Source: Bradysia coprophila (taxonomy: Eukaryota; Arthropoda; Insecta; Diptera; Sciaridae). From it: 64,000 nt of DNA. The DNA lies in contig NC_050735.1 in the NCBI RefSeq assembly GCF_014529535.1, forward strand, positions 930,001 to 994,000, read 5' to 3'. The notes beneath the pieces were generated by a model. The model ran no database searches. It had not been told where the DNA came from and was given only the letters and a program-made list of their open reading frames with translations. Shown here in pieces: positions 1 to 10,745 of this stretch. The stretch's first letter is position 1; every line of letters starts with the position of its first letter. Position numbers and translations under genes: made by a program.

Positions 1-379
1 GGTTGGATTAGAGCATACATGCGTTAGAAGAAAAAATAGAAAAAATAAATTGTTGACAAGAATGGAAAGGCAACGTAACGCTTTAGGACAAAGTTGAACT
101 ACGGAAAATCGACTGACTGAACTTTCGAACAAAATTTATTTATTTCGACGATTTGTCCGCAAGCAAATAAAAACGCAGTTGATTCAACGAAGTCATCTAT
201 TTCTTGTTTAATATCGTAATTTAAGGCCACAACGAAATGACCCTTGAAATGATCCTCATTCAGGCCCTAGTTAGTAAAATCGGCATAGAGCATTTAAGAT
301 CACCTTAGATATTCAATAGTGGGCACATTGCCATAGTAACCGTGGAAAAACTCTGGCTACGCTCGCGTGTGCAAATTAT

Positions 380-570
380 GTGAATCCACGGTATCCAGGA
401 TACCGGGAAATTTTTAGGAAAAAAAATCGGATACCGGGAAATTGAATGATAGCTGAATAAACCAGCGGGAAATATATGTGCGGGAAGCCAATTTTACATT
501 TTTGGTTACCGGGAAATTTCGAAAATTTCTACTCGGATTTCGGATACCGGGAAGAAAACATAATTTGCAT
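380..570. repeat. Cluster of ATACCGGGAAATT-like motifs
   Basis: Four short copies of a motif reading (GG)ATACCGGGAAA lie within about 170 bp (near 398, 431, 508 and 543). The spacing is irregular and there is no open frame of note. The rest of 1-1300 holds no gene that I can support. Confidence 0.4.
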
Positions 571-1315
571 ATGCGGCTACCATCCGCGCCATCCTTAGCT
601 GTATATGGACTAACATGCAACTAACGACACGCTTTGATCTCATTAACCAAATCGACATGATTAGTAGCTCCATCTATGATCTGTGCATGGAAGTCTATAT
701 GCTGCGACTTCAAGCCGAAAAATGCCTAATCTTATTACACTGGTCTCTAGACAAAACAGTCGAACTTTTCGACCATTAACACGATATTTAACTACGCAGG
801 AAAATCAAATACGATAAATAAAATAAGGAAACACACGCCTGACAATTCACATTTTGGGGAATGATGAGGATCGATTTTTGGAAGTTTTTTGTCGAAAAGC
901 CGTGGTCGGCAAAACTTTCCATCTTACACTTTACGAATGGAGATTTCGATCTCCATCTTGATCTAAAGAAAGCTTTATCAGTCAGCTATTAACTGTCATC
1001 AATAGGGATGATTACAGAGAAAATATTCACCGATATATGCAACCAGCCCCCGAAAAGACATTAAAAAAAGAATTTAAAAAAATTCTTCAAGAAAAAATTC
1101 CCTGTGCTATATTCTAAGTGCAACCAAGGGTCAGGCGTTTAAGAAAAAGTTTAACGCACTTTAGGCACATAGATTTCTAGAAATCAAAAGTCAAATTTTT
1201 GATTTCTTGAAATTTATTTGGCGGCATTTTCCGACTCCCTTAGCACTTTCCGGTGTGCCTAAAGTTGACAAGTCGCAATAACCGGCAACGTAATTCGACC
1301 CACCCTATATGTTCA

Positions 1316-1531
1316 CGCATTGCAGGAGGTGCATCTCCAACAAATTAAACAATTCGGGGTGGAGTTGTTCTTCTTTGCTGAAACAAATTCTCTCTCTCTC
1401 TTCTAAAATAGCCAACTAGATACGATTTTGGTCTCTTATTTGACTTATGTCACAGTTAGCTTCGGTGCTAGATAGAGCATTGTTGCAACCGAATTTCGAG
1501 TCAATCGTCACAGAAATGTGAAATGGAAAAA
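1316..1531 (-). pseudogene. Decayed fragment of Cog2 (start of its exon 3)
   Basis: Bases 1321-1380 align without gaps to the plus-strand sequence at 13802-13861, inside exon 3 of Cog2; by eye about 49 of 60 bases agree. A second block near 1490-1528 matches the stretch that follows in Cog2 (13862-13900), with a small gap. About 110 bp of unrelated, CT-rich sequence separates the two blocks here. The order and orientation are the same as in the gene 11 kb away. No open frame survives. It looks like an old partial duplicate of Cog2; it could also come from a now-lost paralogue. Confidence 0.6.
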
Positions 1532-1740
1532 TTGTGTTACTTAACCGTCAGAGTTCGTTGATTCTTTAGAGCGGACCAGCTGTTTCAGTAAGATTAAGTT
1601 ACGTTGCATTTTCCACTGTAAATTCTATTTATAGATTGCGTTAAGTGCATTGTAAAATGGAGCGTAATTTTTTATCTCAGCAACACACAATTGATCGTGT
1701 GTTTACGTCCTTATTTTGTGTCAAAAGAACTCGACGAAAT

Positions 1741-2189
1741 AATCCACGCATACGACATTAGTCGTATAAATTTATACGTCAGAGAGAGCTTTTTTCTCCT
1801 TTGTTACGATCTGTCAGTTTTTCTATTTTGCGATTTAGTCATTTAGTATGGAAATGAAAAATAAAATTGAGATATCTTTGCTGTTTTAAGTGGTTTTTCA
1901 TATTTTTTGGACCAAAATGTTTTAAAGTGTGTTTGGAATCGATTGGCATTAACAGATTGTGTGAAAATATTTTTTTCTATTTTATTATTTTATTAATGTC
2001 AATCGATTCCAAACACACTTTAAAACATTTTAGTCCAAAGATATCTCAATTTTAGTTTTCATTTCCATACTAAATCGCAAAATAGAAAAACTGACAGAAC
2101 TGACTGACTGACTGACAGAAAACTGACTGAAACAAAGGAGAAAAAAGCTCTCTCTGACGTATAAATTTATACGACTAATGACATGGATT
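1741..2189. mobile_element. Foldback (long inverted repeat) MITE
   Basis: Two arms of roughly 180 bp are inverted copies of each other. The left arm runs from the CATTAGTCGTATAAATTTAT region through TCGATTGGCATTAA. The right arm returns from TTAATGTCAATCGATT to the ATAAATTTATACGACTAATG end. The loop is a short T-rich stretch near 1960-1995. There is no coding capacity. The right arm carries an extra ACTGACTG run. A single arm of the same family lies at about 47513-47708. Confidence 0.8.
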
Positions 2190-2289
2190 GATTGATTGGT
2201 TGGGGTAAGCTTTTAAATTTTCTACACTTTTTTTGGCTCCTATTTTTCGGCCAATTCAAACTTTTATTGTAAGCCGTTCAATTCGTACA

Positions 2290-5200
2290 TTACTGATAAA
2301 ACTGACGATTATGTTTGATGGATAAGGATAAACCTTCCAATTGCACCGGAATTCCTATCTTCCGATAAAATCGAACGAAAAAGATTTCGGAAACGAAAAC
2401 CGCAGTCGAAATACCACATCCAATTCCCCATATTATGAACACTCCGCTCATATGATCAATTTGCAAACTGATTGGCATTGGTTTATCTTTACGCCTTGAT
2501 GTGGCGATAGCCAATTGCACTTTCCAGTTTTGATACTTTGCTGCAGCCTGAAATTAGTCAGAAACTTAAACGATGCACAGCGCACACATTCGATTCGGCA
2601 TTACACAAGTTTCCCAGTATTTGAACAAACCACTCTGAACCACATACAAGACATGCATGTCGTACAGATTCTTCAACGGCCACGTTTTATACTGATATGC
2701 AACCACATGTCCCCAATAAAAATCGTCCCGAATCAATCGCAAAAAGCTCGTCTTTTCTACGGTCAGGAAATCACCAATAGCAAAATGTCCTGGACAAGAA
2801 AATATCTTTTGAATGGAGGAAACTTGTTTCGCTTCGGTGTGATTACCGTATTGCAATGTTTCTAGTGGGTAACAAAAATCGTCAGAATATGGACGCGTTC
2901 CCAAAGCTTCCGTCGAAATTAGTTCAAAAGAATTGAACAGATACTCGACAATTGGCTGGAATATAAAATGATTACATGACGTTGGCTGTATCAAAAATCA
3001 ATTCTGAATACATCTGGAGCATCTTCCAGTGATGTAACCCATGCATGATGCCAGGCTCCCCATTTCATTTTCCTTTCAGCAAATTGTCGATTTGTGTCAA
3101 TGGGTTCTTCGAATCTTTAATTTAAGGGGCATCCCGATAAGAATCTTAGAATTTAGCACAAATGCATCGGTTAACTTACTGCGGAACGGTTGTCATACCA
3201 GCGAGTTCGCCAGAGTATGCGCTTGCAATCAACATGCTTGAGATCAATGCACAGACTGTGATGATCGTTTCCGGTAGATGTCGTAGTCTAAGAGATAATT
3301 CGATTAGTCTCCCGGTCTCAATGATATTCTCTTTTCAATCATTAATGGATTACACGAAATTTCTCGATTGAAGCAATGAAATGGCCCACACTTCGAACCA
3401 CGTGGATGAAGTACTGACAACTGGCTGTTCTCGATGAAGTCTCGATGAAGCAAGTCTTGCCAAAATTATTGCCATTATACAAGCGAATAATGTTGCAAAT
3501 TCAGCCGCCCACATCATATTTGAGAATGGTAAGACTAGCAGCACCAATCCGATGCGCTGTCTATAGTCATGTTCATTGAATTGATTAAGTGAAACAAGGT
3601 TCAATTGATGGTTTTTCACTTACTTCGGTTTTGGACACATTACGGTGGCAGCGCTTCGTGTGAATGGGGCAGAAAGATCCAAAAAAAAATGGAATTGATG
3701 CCTTAAAGTTTCACTTGATATCAGTAGTAGGTCGGGACTATTTTTGGGAAAATATTTTCACTGATTTTCCTGAAATTTTCCACATTTCACTGAATTTCCC
3801 ACATTTAGTAAAAATATTTTTTGTGAAAATCTCGGAAAATTCAAGGAAAATATAGGAAAACAGTTTCCCAAAAAAGTCCCTGGTGGTCAGTCTAACCGGC
3901 GTGTATTCACTACGCATAATTACCATGAATATTGACCACCGACTCCGATATCTGAACGTCGTTCATACGTATTTCCTAGAGATCCGTCGCCTGTACCGTT
4001 ATCATAAACCGTTCCCCATGTATGCTCCTCATCTGGAAATCAGAAAACGATCAGTTTTCCGTTACTCGTCGATCATACACCAGAAATTTCTTGCTCTCGA
4101 ACCAATAACAATGTGTAAGGTGCAATTGTACAGTTTGCAAAATTCCAGTGCCAACAATGTTTCAGTTCCATCAACAAATAAACTTTTGCCATCTTCCGAG
4201 CCGTCCAGATTCGCATTTCCAGTGCCGGGTGGCTGGAAAATTGCACCACAATATCGACTCACTAAATACATGCATGAGACCGAATTGTACTCACAACTTC
4301 CCACCACACATTGTACGGTGGATAATTGAAAATGGACATCCGAAGAGGTTGTCCTTTCAAATCGAACAATTTGTCGGGGAATAAATTGGCATTCGCATAG
4401 AATTGCCCAACGTTGAATGTATCCAAAGTTTGCAGACTCGAATGATTGTTTCGATTGTCGATTTGTGTCGTTATCAAATCGTATGCCATATCCGTGCCAT
4501 TCACACCGCGTGTGGGAGAAATTATCAATAGATTTGGGATATCTAAACAACATAAAAAAAGGTGGAATCATCACAATTCTTACCGGCGTCGGCCTCGTGA
4601 AATGGATTTATCCTCGGGATAAAAAGATGAAAAGAATCGTTTTTGTGTGTTTATCTTTTTATTCCTGGTCATGTCATGGATTTTACATGCTGAGAGCGTC
4701 GAAAGACGTGCTTGAATTATGAAAAGTACGGTTTTCGACAGGGACTAAACTAAGGAACATCGCAGGTAAAAATACACCCTTAACATGACCGAAAAATTTA
4801 ATTCCATTTAAATCGTAATAGCACATTTCGTACCTAGGACTGAAAGTCTTTTCTAGTGTGTGACTTCGTCGCACTTTTTCTCCGTCCAATATGAAAAATA
4901 CTATTCGCCTTCGGCTCTGTCTGGAAACTTCTCACACGCTAAAAAAGACTTTTAGTCCTAGGTATGAAAAATACTATTATTTATCTGTCTAGAACGATAA
5001 TCTCGAGCTTATCCCTCTAGGGAGTTTTTGTTTATCTCGATATATCTGTTCTCGACAGATAAAATATGATATGCACCTATTGCCAGACTGTTATTTTGAC
5101 GTATAGGCATTATGGCCCACGCCTTCGGCTAAGGCAATAATGTCCTACACGTCAAAATACCAATCTTGGCAACAGGTGCATAATATATAATATGTCGAAA

Positions 5201-7281
5201 ACCGTACTTTTCATGCTTCAAGAACTACTTTCGACTTTCTCAGCATGTAATAGTTACTTTCCTAACGCATACTGAAAGGCTTTTAGCGAGTGAGAGTGTT
5301 CAGCACGAGGCGAAAGTGAATCAAATTCGCTAAAATTCGCCTTTCATCATAAGTTAGGTTCAACGTTTTTCCTAAACGACGACGGAAAAACGCTACGGAT
5401 AAAAATGAAAAGTCTCGTTTTCGTGTGTTTATTGACCTCGGCTACGCCTCGGATCAAAATTCACACAAAAACTATACTTTTTAGTTATCTTTTTAGTCGT
5501 GTAGTAGTTATTTACATAACAATTGATAAAATGTGGAAAAGTAGAGGTGTCGTGTGAATTTTGTAGATCCGAGGCGAAGTTGAGGTCAATAAACACACGA
5601 AAACACACATTTTTATCCCGAGTTATCTAATGGGTTTTTCTGTATAGGTGAGAGTGGATTGGTGAGCTAAGATATGAATCGGTCGGTAGGGAAAGTAAAC
5701 GTCGAGAAGGAAAGTAACGGTTGGGAAGGAATGCACCAAAACACTCTCACTATTACAGAAAAATATCTTTCAAAATATCCCAATACACACAAGACGTGTG
5801 TTTTCGCTTGGGCTTCGCCCACGCGTGAACACCCATCTTGTGTGTATTGGAGTATATTGAAATGCCTTTGAAACCTAAACCAATTTTCTTGTTTTCCCTA
5901 GGTGTGTAATAAGCCACTTTTGACACTAGGGAAAACAAAAGCATGGAATAGTACATTACTATGCAAGGGAAGTAAAGTGATATCTCGTATCCAGATGAGA
6001 AAAAGTATCCGAGGGCGGCAGCCCGAGGTACTTTTACTCATCGTGATACGAGATATCACTTTAATTTCCGTGTGTAGTACGACGTTTTACTATGCGAGTG
6101 ATGTAAAGGTTATTGCCTATACATGTAATAGCCTTATTACATGCACCAGCATAGTAAAATACTATTCATTGTTTCGTAGTTCGTTTGTCTTTGAAATCGG
6201 TCGGAAATCGTTCTTTTCATCGAATTTTATGAACTCTCGACGCCCTCAGCATGTACAATCCAATTCAAAACTCAAAATAAAGGTGAAAAGTCTCGTTTAC
6301 ATTGGCTTATTGACCTTGCATCAACAAATGCCCACGAAACCTGGACTTTTCCAACTGTTTATCCCTTCTGTTATGTAAACTTGTATACATAACTAGGGAT
6401 GAAGGAAGAAACAACACACGAAAACTGGACTTTCCAACCCTAGTTATGTAGACAACTGTTCTTAACCTTCAACAGATTTTTGTTGCGAAACATCGTCGAT
6501 GTAGTTCTTATTTTCATCCAAGTTCGATGGAAGAGCCACAACATATGTGCTGCTGTATCGTCGCTCAGTTGAATATCTAACTGCTTCAAATGAAATTAGG
6601 AAATCAACGGCTGAATTGGGAGTTACTATGAATGCCTACAGAGACATATTATACTATAGGTGAATCAAATTGAACAATTTCATCGGAATGTTAACGTTCA
6701 CCTGACAATAATTTTCGATGCCAATTCGAACGAATTGGTCGACATTTGTCCGATTCTTAGTTGATGCCTCATATTTCATCCAAATCATATTCGGATAGTT
6801 TGCGTCCGCTTCGAAATTAATGCCGTCGATTTGATTCACATCGAAATTTGTCCATAATATGCAAATGCAGTACATTTGAGCTAGATAAGTTGTAACTGAA
6901 ATTGGACTACGATTAAAATTGCGAACAGCAGCAATGCCAAAATGCTTCTATACCGATATGAGACAAGAGTTGATCAACCGAGTCACTTAAATTAACGATT
7001 TGCATTTTATTTTTCTTAGAAACGGTCCTTTCCAAGAGGGAAGCCGTACTGAAGAGTCTTGTGTTGTTCTTAATGGTTTTTATGGTAAAATTTCGTAGGC
7101 AGAACTTTATCAGCTCATCCAAGTGGATTTTCATGAACATTGCGTGTAATTGGTTGCTCTTTACAATTATTGGTCTGCAATTCATAATTTTTCGATTGCA
7201 TTCCGTGACCAAATAGTCAAACAACCGAAAACTTAAAAACAAATGAAACGGAAATTGCTTCCGACAATATTTGCTACTCAA
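2290..7281 (-). CDS. Ionotropic receptor (IR), chemosensory, multi-exon
   Basis: This is an insect ionotropic receptor, a variant glutamate-receptor ion channel of sensory neuron membranes. My exons (minus strand) are 7281-6954, 6895-6702, 6635-6467, a short uncertain one near 4640-4589, 4542-4295, 4232-4103, 4032-3924, 3701-3624, 3560-about 3410, about 3371-3180, 3114-3012, 2955-2572 and 2547-2290, giving roughly 800 aa. Family signatures in order are a divergent N-terminal domain, the first ligand-binding lobe (PLRMSIFNYPPY, then WGTVYDNGTGDGSLGN), the strand before TM1 (LDLSAPFTRSAATVMCPKPK), TM1 (LVLPFSNMMWAAEFATLF), TM2/TM3 (LPETIITVCALISSMLIASA), the second lobe (PIDTNRQFAERKMKW, then GHFAIGDFL) and the last TM (SGVFIIWGIGCGISTAVFV). 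Introns are short except about 1.8 kb between exons 3 and 4, which is full of MITEs. The join across that intron does not resolve cleanly in phase, so an exon may be missed or the gene may be damaged there. The intron between the TM1 and TM2/TM3 exons is only about 39 bp in my model and is also uncertain. The start at 7281 is the first ATG of the frame and not certain. The IR subtype is not assigned. Confidence 0.8.
3732..3888. mobile_element. Small MITE inside an IR intron
   Basis: The ends are inverted copies: GGGACTATTTTTGGGAAA near 3735 against TTTCCCAAAAAAGTCCCT near 3868. The element nearly fills the intron between two IR ligand-binding exons. A similar GGGACTATTTTTGGGA sequence occurs at 24942. 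Confidence 0.6.
4610..6465. mobile_element. Nest of MITEs filling the large IR intron
   Basis: Several inverted-repeat elements lie inside one another. One has termini TTTTACATGCTGAG near 4680 and CTCAGCATGTAATAG near 5238, the same family as 22854-22990. Inside it are a hairpin at about 4838-4965 with CCTAGGAC ends and another at about 5006-5193. The 5006-5193 family recurs at 15639-15808. An imperfect outer element carries GATAAAAATGAAAAGTC and GTGTGTTTATTGACC near 5398-5440. A short palindrome at 5775-5850 has CACACAAGACGTGTG and CATCTTGTGTGT arms. None is coding. Confidence 0.65.
5943..6172. mobile_element. MITE, copy 1 of a nearly identical pair
   Basis: Terminal inverted repeats of about 19 bp: GAATAGTACATTACTATGC on the left, the complement of GCATAGTAAAATACTATTC on the right. 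The centre is itself palindromic (TAAAGTGATATCTCGTAT against ATACGAGATATCACTTTA). The copy at 63636-63850 differs at only one base that I can see over about 210 bp. Both are preceded by GGAATAGTAC. Confidence 0.8.
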
Positions 7282-7289
7282 TTAGATGG

Positions 7290-8470
7290 ACTTTCGTGCA
7301 TAGGGTATGAAATTCTGTCAATAAAAGTCTTCATTTGAACTTGAAGAAACAATGTAGCACAGACACAATAGTTATTTTCATGCCTAGGACATGAATTTCA
7401 CAATTTTTCTCGTAATTTAGGCCATCAGCATAAAACGTTGTGGTCGGTTTATTTTAGGCACTTCCGCTTGTCGCTCTAACTTCCACCGACCTACAGCCAA
7501 CATCAACCACCAATTAAATTCACTTGCAAACGATAACGAAACTTCTGAAAACAAGTTTCTCACAGTTTTGTCAGTTATGTTCTTCGGAACAGCTATTTAC
7601 GTGTCTGTTGTGGGTGGTAGATCTTAGGCAATTTCGCGAGCTGTAGCCCGAACGAAGCGAATTTCGCTCGGGTTTGAAATTCCCTATTTCTCCCAGCCGT
7701 GAACAGAACGTTTTTCATATGTGCGAGGTGTGATTTACCGTTTTGACGATTGATCGAATGACATTTCTAGTGAGAAAAGTGCAGCACTTTCTCTACTGTG
7801 GGGAGAAGATAGAATCTTTCTCACTTGAACTGTCACTTAGTTTATGCTTTATGTATCATTATCATGTGCATTTGATATTTTCTATTTCTCCACGAAACAA
7901 TATATCAATTTGTTTAGTCACGGCAGAGTAAAGTAAACCATGTAGAAGCGCTTGATTTGACTTTGAATTTAACCTTGAATTATCTAGTAGCTTAATTTTT
8001 GCGAGTTCATTTTAAATTGCTAAGCTGTTGTATTGCTTTGTTCCGAGCAATGTTGAAAGTTTTTTTATTTCAACGTAAAAAGTACAGTCTCACAGGTCCC
8101 TCATTTGACGTTTAAAAAATGAACCGCTCCAGCCTGGTTTATTTTTCTCTGCCATGGCTTAACCCAAAGAAATAGGAGAATACAAATTCTCATGTCTTGG
8201 GCACAAATTTCGGAATTTTTCTCGTAATTTAGGCCCTCAGCATGAAAAGTTGTATACGCCTCTTATCTGTGGTGGACGGCTCTCTTCGTTCGGGCTACAA
8301 CTCACGAAATTACGTTAAATTTACCGTCCACCACAGATATGTAAATAATTATTTCTCACCTGAACTGTCATCAGAGAGAGCGTCAACAAAACGTCATATT
8401 TTCACAAGATTTGAGTGTAGAAAATAATGTTATTCACACCGCACCGATTAACTAGTTATTAGTTCAACAA
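7290..8470. repeat. Gene-free stretch with repeated MITE pieces
   Basis: No gene is supported here. Two direct copies of a segment reading TTTTTCTCGTAATTTAGGCC lie at about 7410 and 8216. A long inverted repeat built on GGTGGACGG / CCGTCCACC spans about 8262-8340. AT-rich filler lies between. Confidence 0.5.
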
Positions 8471-8475
8471 GGGAA

Positions 8476-8760
8476 AGTTGGAAATTGCATTTCTAGGGTG
8501 TTGCTTGTGGAAAATGGAATTTCCAACTTTATCCCGAGTAGCGTTTTTCATAACAAAAGCCTCCGGAGGGGAGAAAATGACTATTTTCACGTCTGCGTTG
8601 TGAAAAACGTTGTGTTCAACCCTCGGACAAAAAGAAAATTCCTACTGGAGCGAAGTTGCGGCGCTCGCTTCCCTCTGGCCACAAACATCGTTTTTATTGG
8701 AATTTCCTATTTTCGCCTCTCGGTAGAGAAATAACTATTTTTATCCAAAATGGCGAATGC
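8476..8760. mobile_element. Inverted-repeat element
   Basis: Matched inverted segments are AGTTGGAAATTGCATTT against AAATGGAATTTCCAACTTT, and GTTTTTCATAAC against GTGAAAAACGTTG. This looks like one or two small non-coding elements. No protein is supported. Confidence 0.45.
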
Positions 8761-8817
8761 TGAAACTGTCAATAACAACTAGGATCAAAACGCGTTTCCA
8801 ATGGCTCTCGTGAGTGT

Positions 8818-8997
8818 TATGCTGAAAACAAACGAGGAATTGAAAACGTGTTTTGGTCCTAGTTTTCATTGACATATGCAGCAATCGCAATTTTCGATAG
8901 AGAAATTTCTAACTTTATTTGACAGTTGCGACAATTTCGCCATGAAAACAACAAGGACCAAAACACGTTTTCAATGCCTCGTTTGTTTTCAGCATTA
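8818..8997. mobile_element. MITE, copy 1 of the AAAACGTGTTTTGGTCCT family
   Basis: Terminal inverted repeats of about 40 bp start with ATGCTGAAAACAAACGAG. Left and right arms both carry AAAACGTGTTTTGGTCCT or its complement. The internal part includes TTTGACAGTTGCGACAATTT. A second copy with the same layout is at 52718-52897. Flanks 9000-9630 hold no supportable gene. Confidence 0.85.
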
Positions 8998-9632
8998 AGC
9001 ATTGCATTTTAATGTTTCAATAAAAGTACTTCTGTAACCTTTCATAGTAAGCAAAAATTGAATCAATAAATGAACCTTAAACTGCATACTGAAAACACAA
9101 ACAAATTATGGATAATCGTTCACTTACAAGCTATTTGAATTTGAAAATATGAATCATTTTGAATTTAACAAAAAATATCATTAAACTTGAATGAACGGTT
9201 TGATTGAATAGTCGATTCAGAATATCGATGAATAGAAATTTGATTTCTGTACAACAACAACAAAATTGAATGAGTCGATTTACAAAGGACACATTGATGA
9301 CTACAGAGTATCTGTGAATAAAAATTCGACGCAGGGTAAATATATGATTGGGAATTTTATTTACTGAAAATATAGTGAAAGTAAATAAATTTGATCGATT
9401 TGAAGCCTGAGTTTTGAACAAACTTTGGTAACGACCATTTGAAATTTGAACCATTTGTTATTTGTATGACATGACATTCATATTGTTTTATACGAGTAAA
9501 CACCGCACATGCACGACAAAACTTAAAATTTTTTAAGTATTTTAGCAATTCTTCATACTGACGAAAAAAAATCGCAGTGTGACAGCTAATATCATAGCTG
9601 CCATCAACAGACTCCATAAGTGTCCATTCCAC

Positions 9633-9746
9633 TCAACAAAAAGTACTCCGTGAGAGAGCCGTGAGAGAGCAAACTGTCAAATAAACAAAGAAAAAAATTG
9701 AAAAAATTCAATTTTGTCTCTCACACGGAGTACTTTTTTGGTAAGA
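9633..9746. mobile_element. MITE with AAAAAGTACTCCGTG termini
   Basis: The left end is CAACAAAAAGTACTCCGTGA and the right end is the complement of CCAAAAAAGTACTCCGTGTG. The element is about 114 bp and non-coding. Related copies are at 53152-53243 (opposite orientation) and, truncated, at about 53239-53315. Confidence 0.8.
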
Positions 9747-10384
9747 GGAAACTAAGCATAAATAGGGTACTGAAATTTGACAGTGTGCAACACAACTGTA
9801 AAACACTGTAAAAAGCCGTTTCATGCCCAGTGGTACTCTATTTGGCAGCTGTCGACTATGATTACTTTTGCTTGAATAGAAGTGCGTTTCTACGATGGGT
9901 ACTGTTTTGGAAAATTATAATTGGGAAATAACTTTCTAAAATTTGATCCTATTATGAGGGATAATTTTGATAAAAATTTTCTGTTGCCACCATACTAGTT
10001 CATGTGTGACATTGTCAGCAACTTGAGGTAATTTGCTGAATATGCAAAATGTGTTTGTTTTTATGCATCTATGTATCAAACGCAAGTGATTGAAGGGATC
10101 AGTGGATTGCGTTCTTTCTTTGTATCCCATGTATACTTTCGACAAAACTACAGCTGGAGACATTTCTCAGCTGCTACGAACTCCTTTTTCTTCAGTGTAG
10201 AGAATTAATAGTATGCTTATTACAGAGGTCAAATTAATCTATTTGTAATTGGATCAACAAGCAGCTGTCTTAAGGAAGTGTAGATTTCAGTAATAACAAA
10301 TCATTTGTTAGTTTGTTTGTTGTACACGTGTGGAATCAACGAACGTACGTAGGTGGAATGGAATACAAGCCTATCCTATAAAGT

Positions 10385-10745
10385 GTAATGTTTGCTTGTC
10401 TCTCTATAGGAGCCATAGGAGCCCAGATGGAAAGTCCTAGAGTCTTGAAACTTGGCATACCGACTAATGACGCGTAAATTTTTATTTGCATGTTTGCGTG
10501 GAAATTTTTGACGCGTGAAAATAGTTTTTGAGAAAATTTTTTCTTTCGACGCGTGACTTTATTGGGCAAGATATTTTTCCAACGTGAATCATTTTTAACG
10601 GTTTTTTGAAACATAAAATTTGTTTGACGCGTGACATTTTGGGGAAAATATTTTTGTAACGCGTGAGAATATTTTCAACGCGTAAAAATATTTTAGAACG
10701 AAAACGTTTCTTTGACGCGTGAAAAAAAAATTCGGCGAATATTGT
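10385..10745. repeat. ACGCGT-rich degenerate array
   Basis: Seven ACGCGT hexamers occur within about 250 bp (10470-10720), mostly as GACGCGTGA followed by T-rich sequence. The block is headed by a segment (GGAGCC...CTAGAG...CTTGAAACTTGGCATACCGA) that recurs at about 48198-48250. No gene is supported from 9750 to 12230. Imperfect direct repeats of GAGATGAGAGATGAG type lie at 11045-11170. Confidence 0.55.

Noticed and set aside
5902-6378. A 158-codon frame at 5902 and a similar one at 63545-63994 that share a long identical stretch.
   Set aside because: The shared stretch is the palindromic MITE; the similarity is of DNA, not of a conserved protein.
9131-9632. Two overlapping minus-strand frames of about 90-107 codons.
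   Set aside because: No recognisable motif, low-complexity AT-rich composition, and no plausible splice partners.
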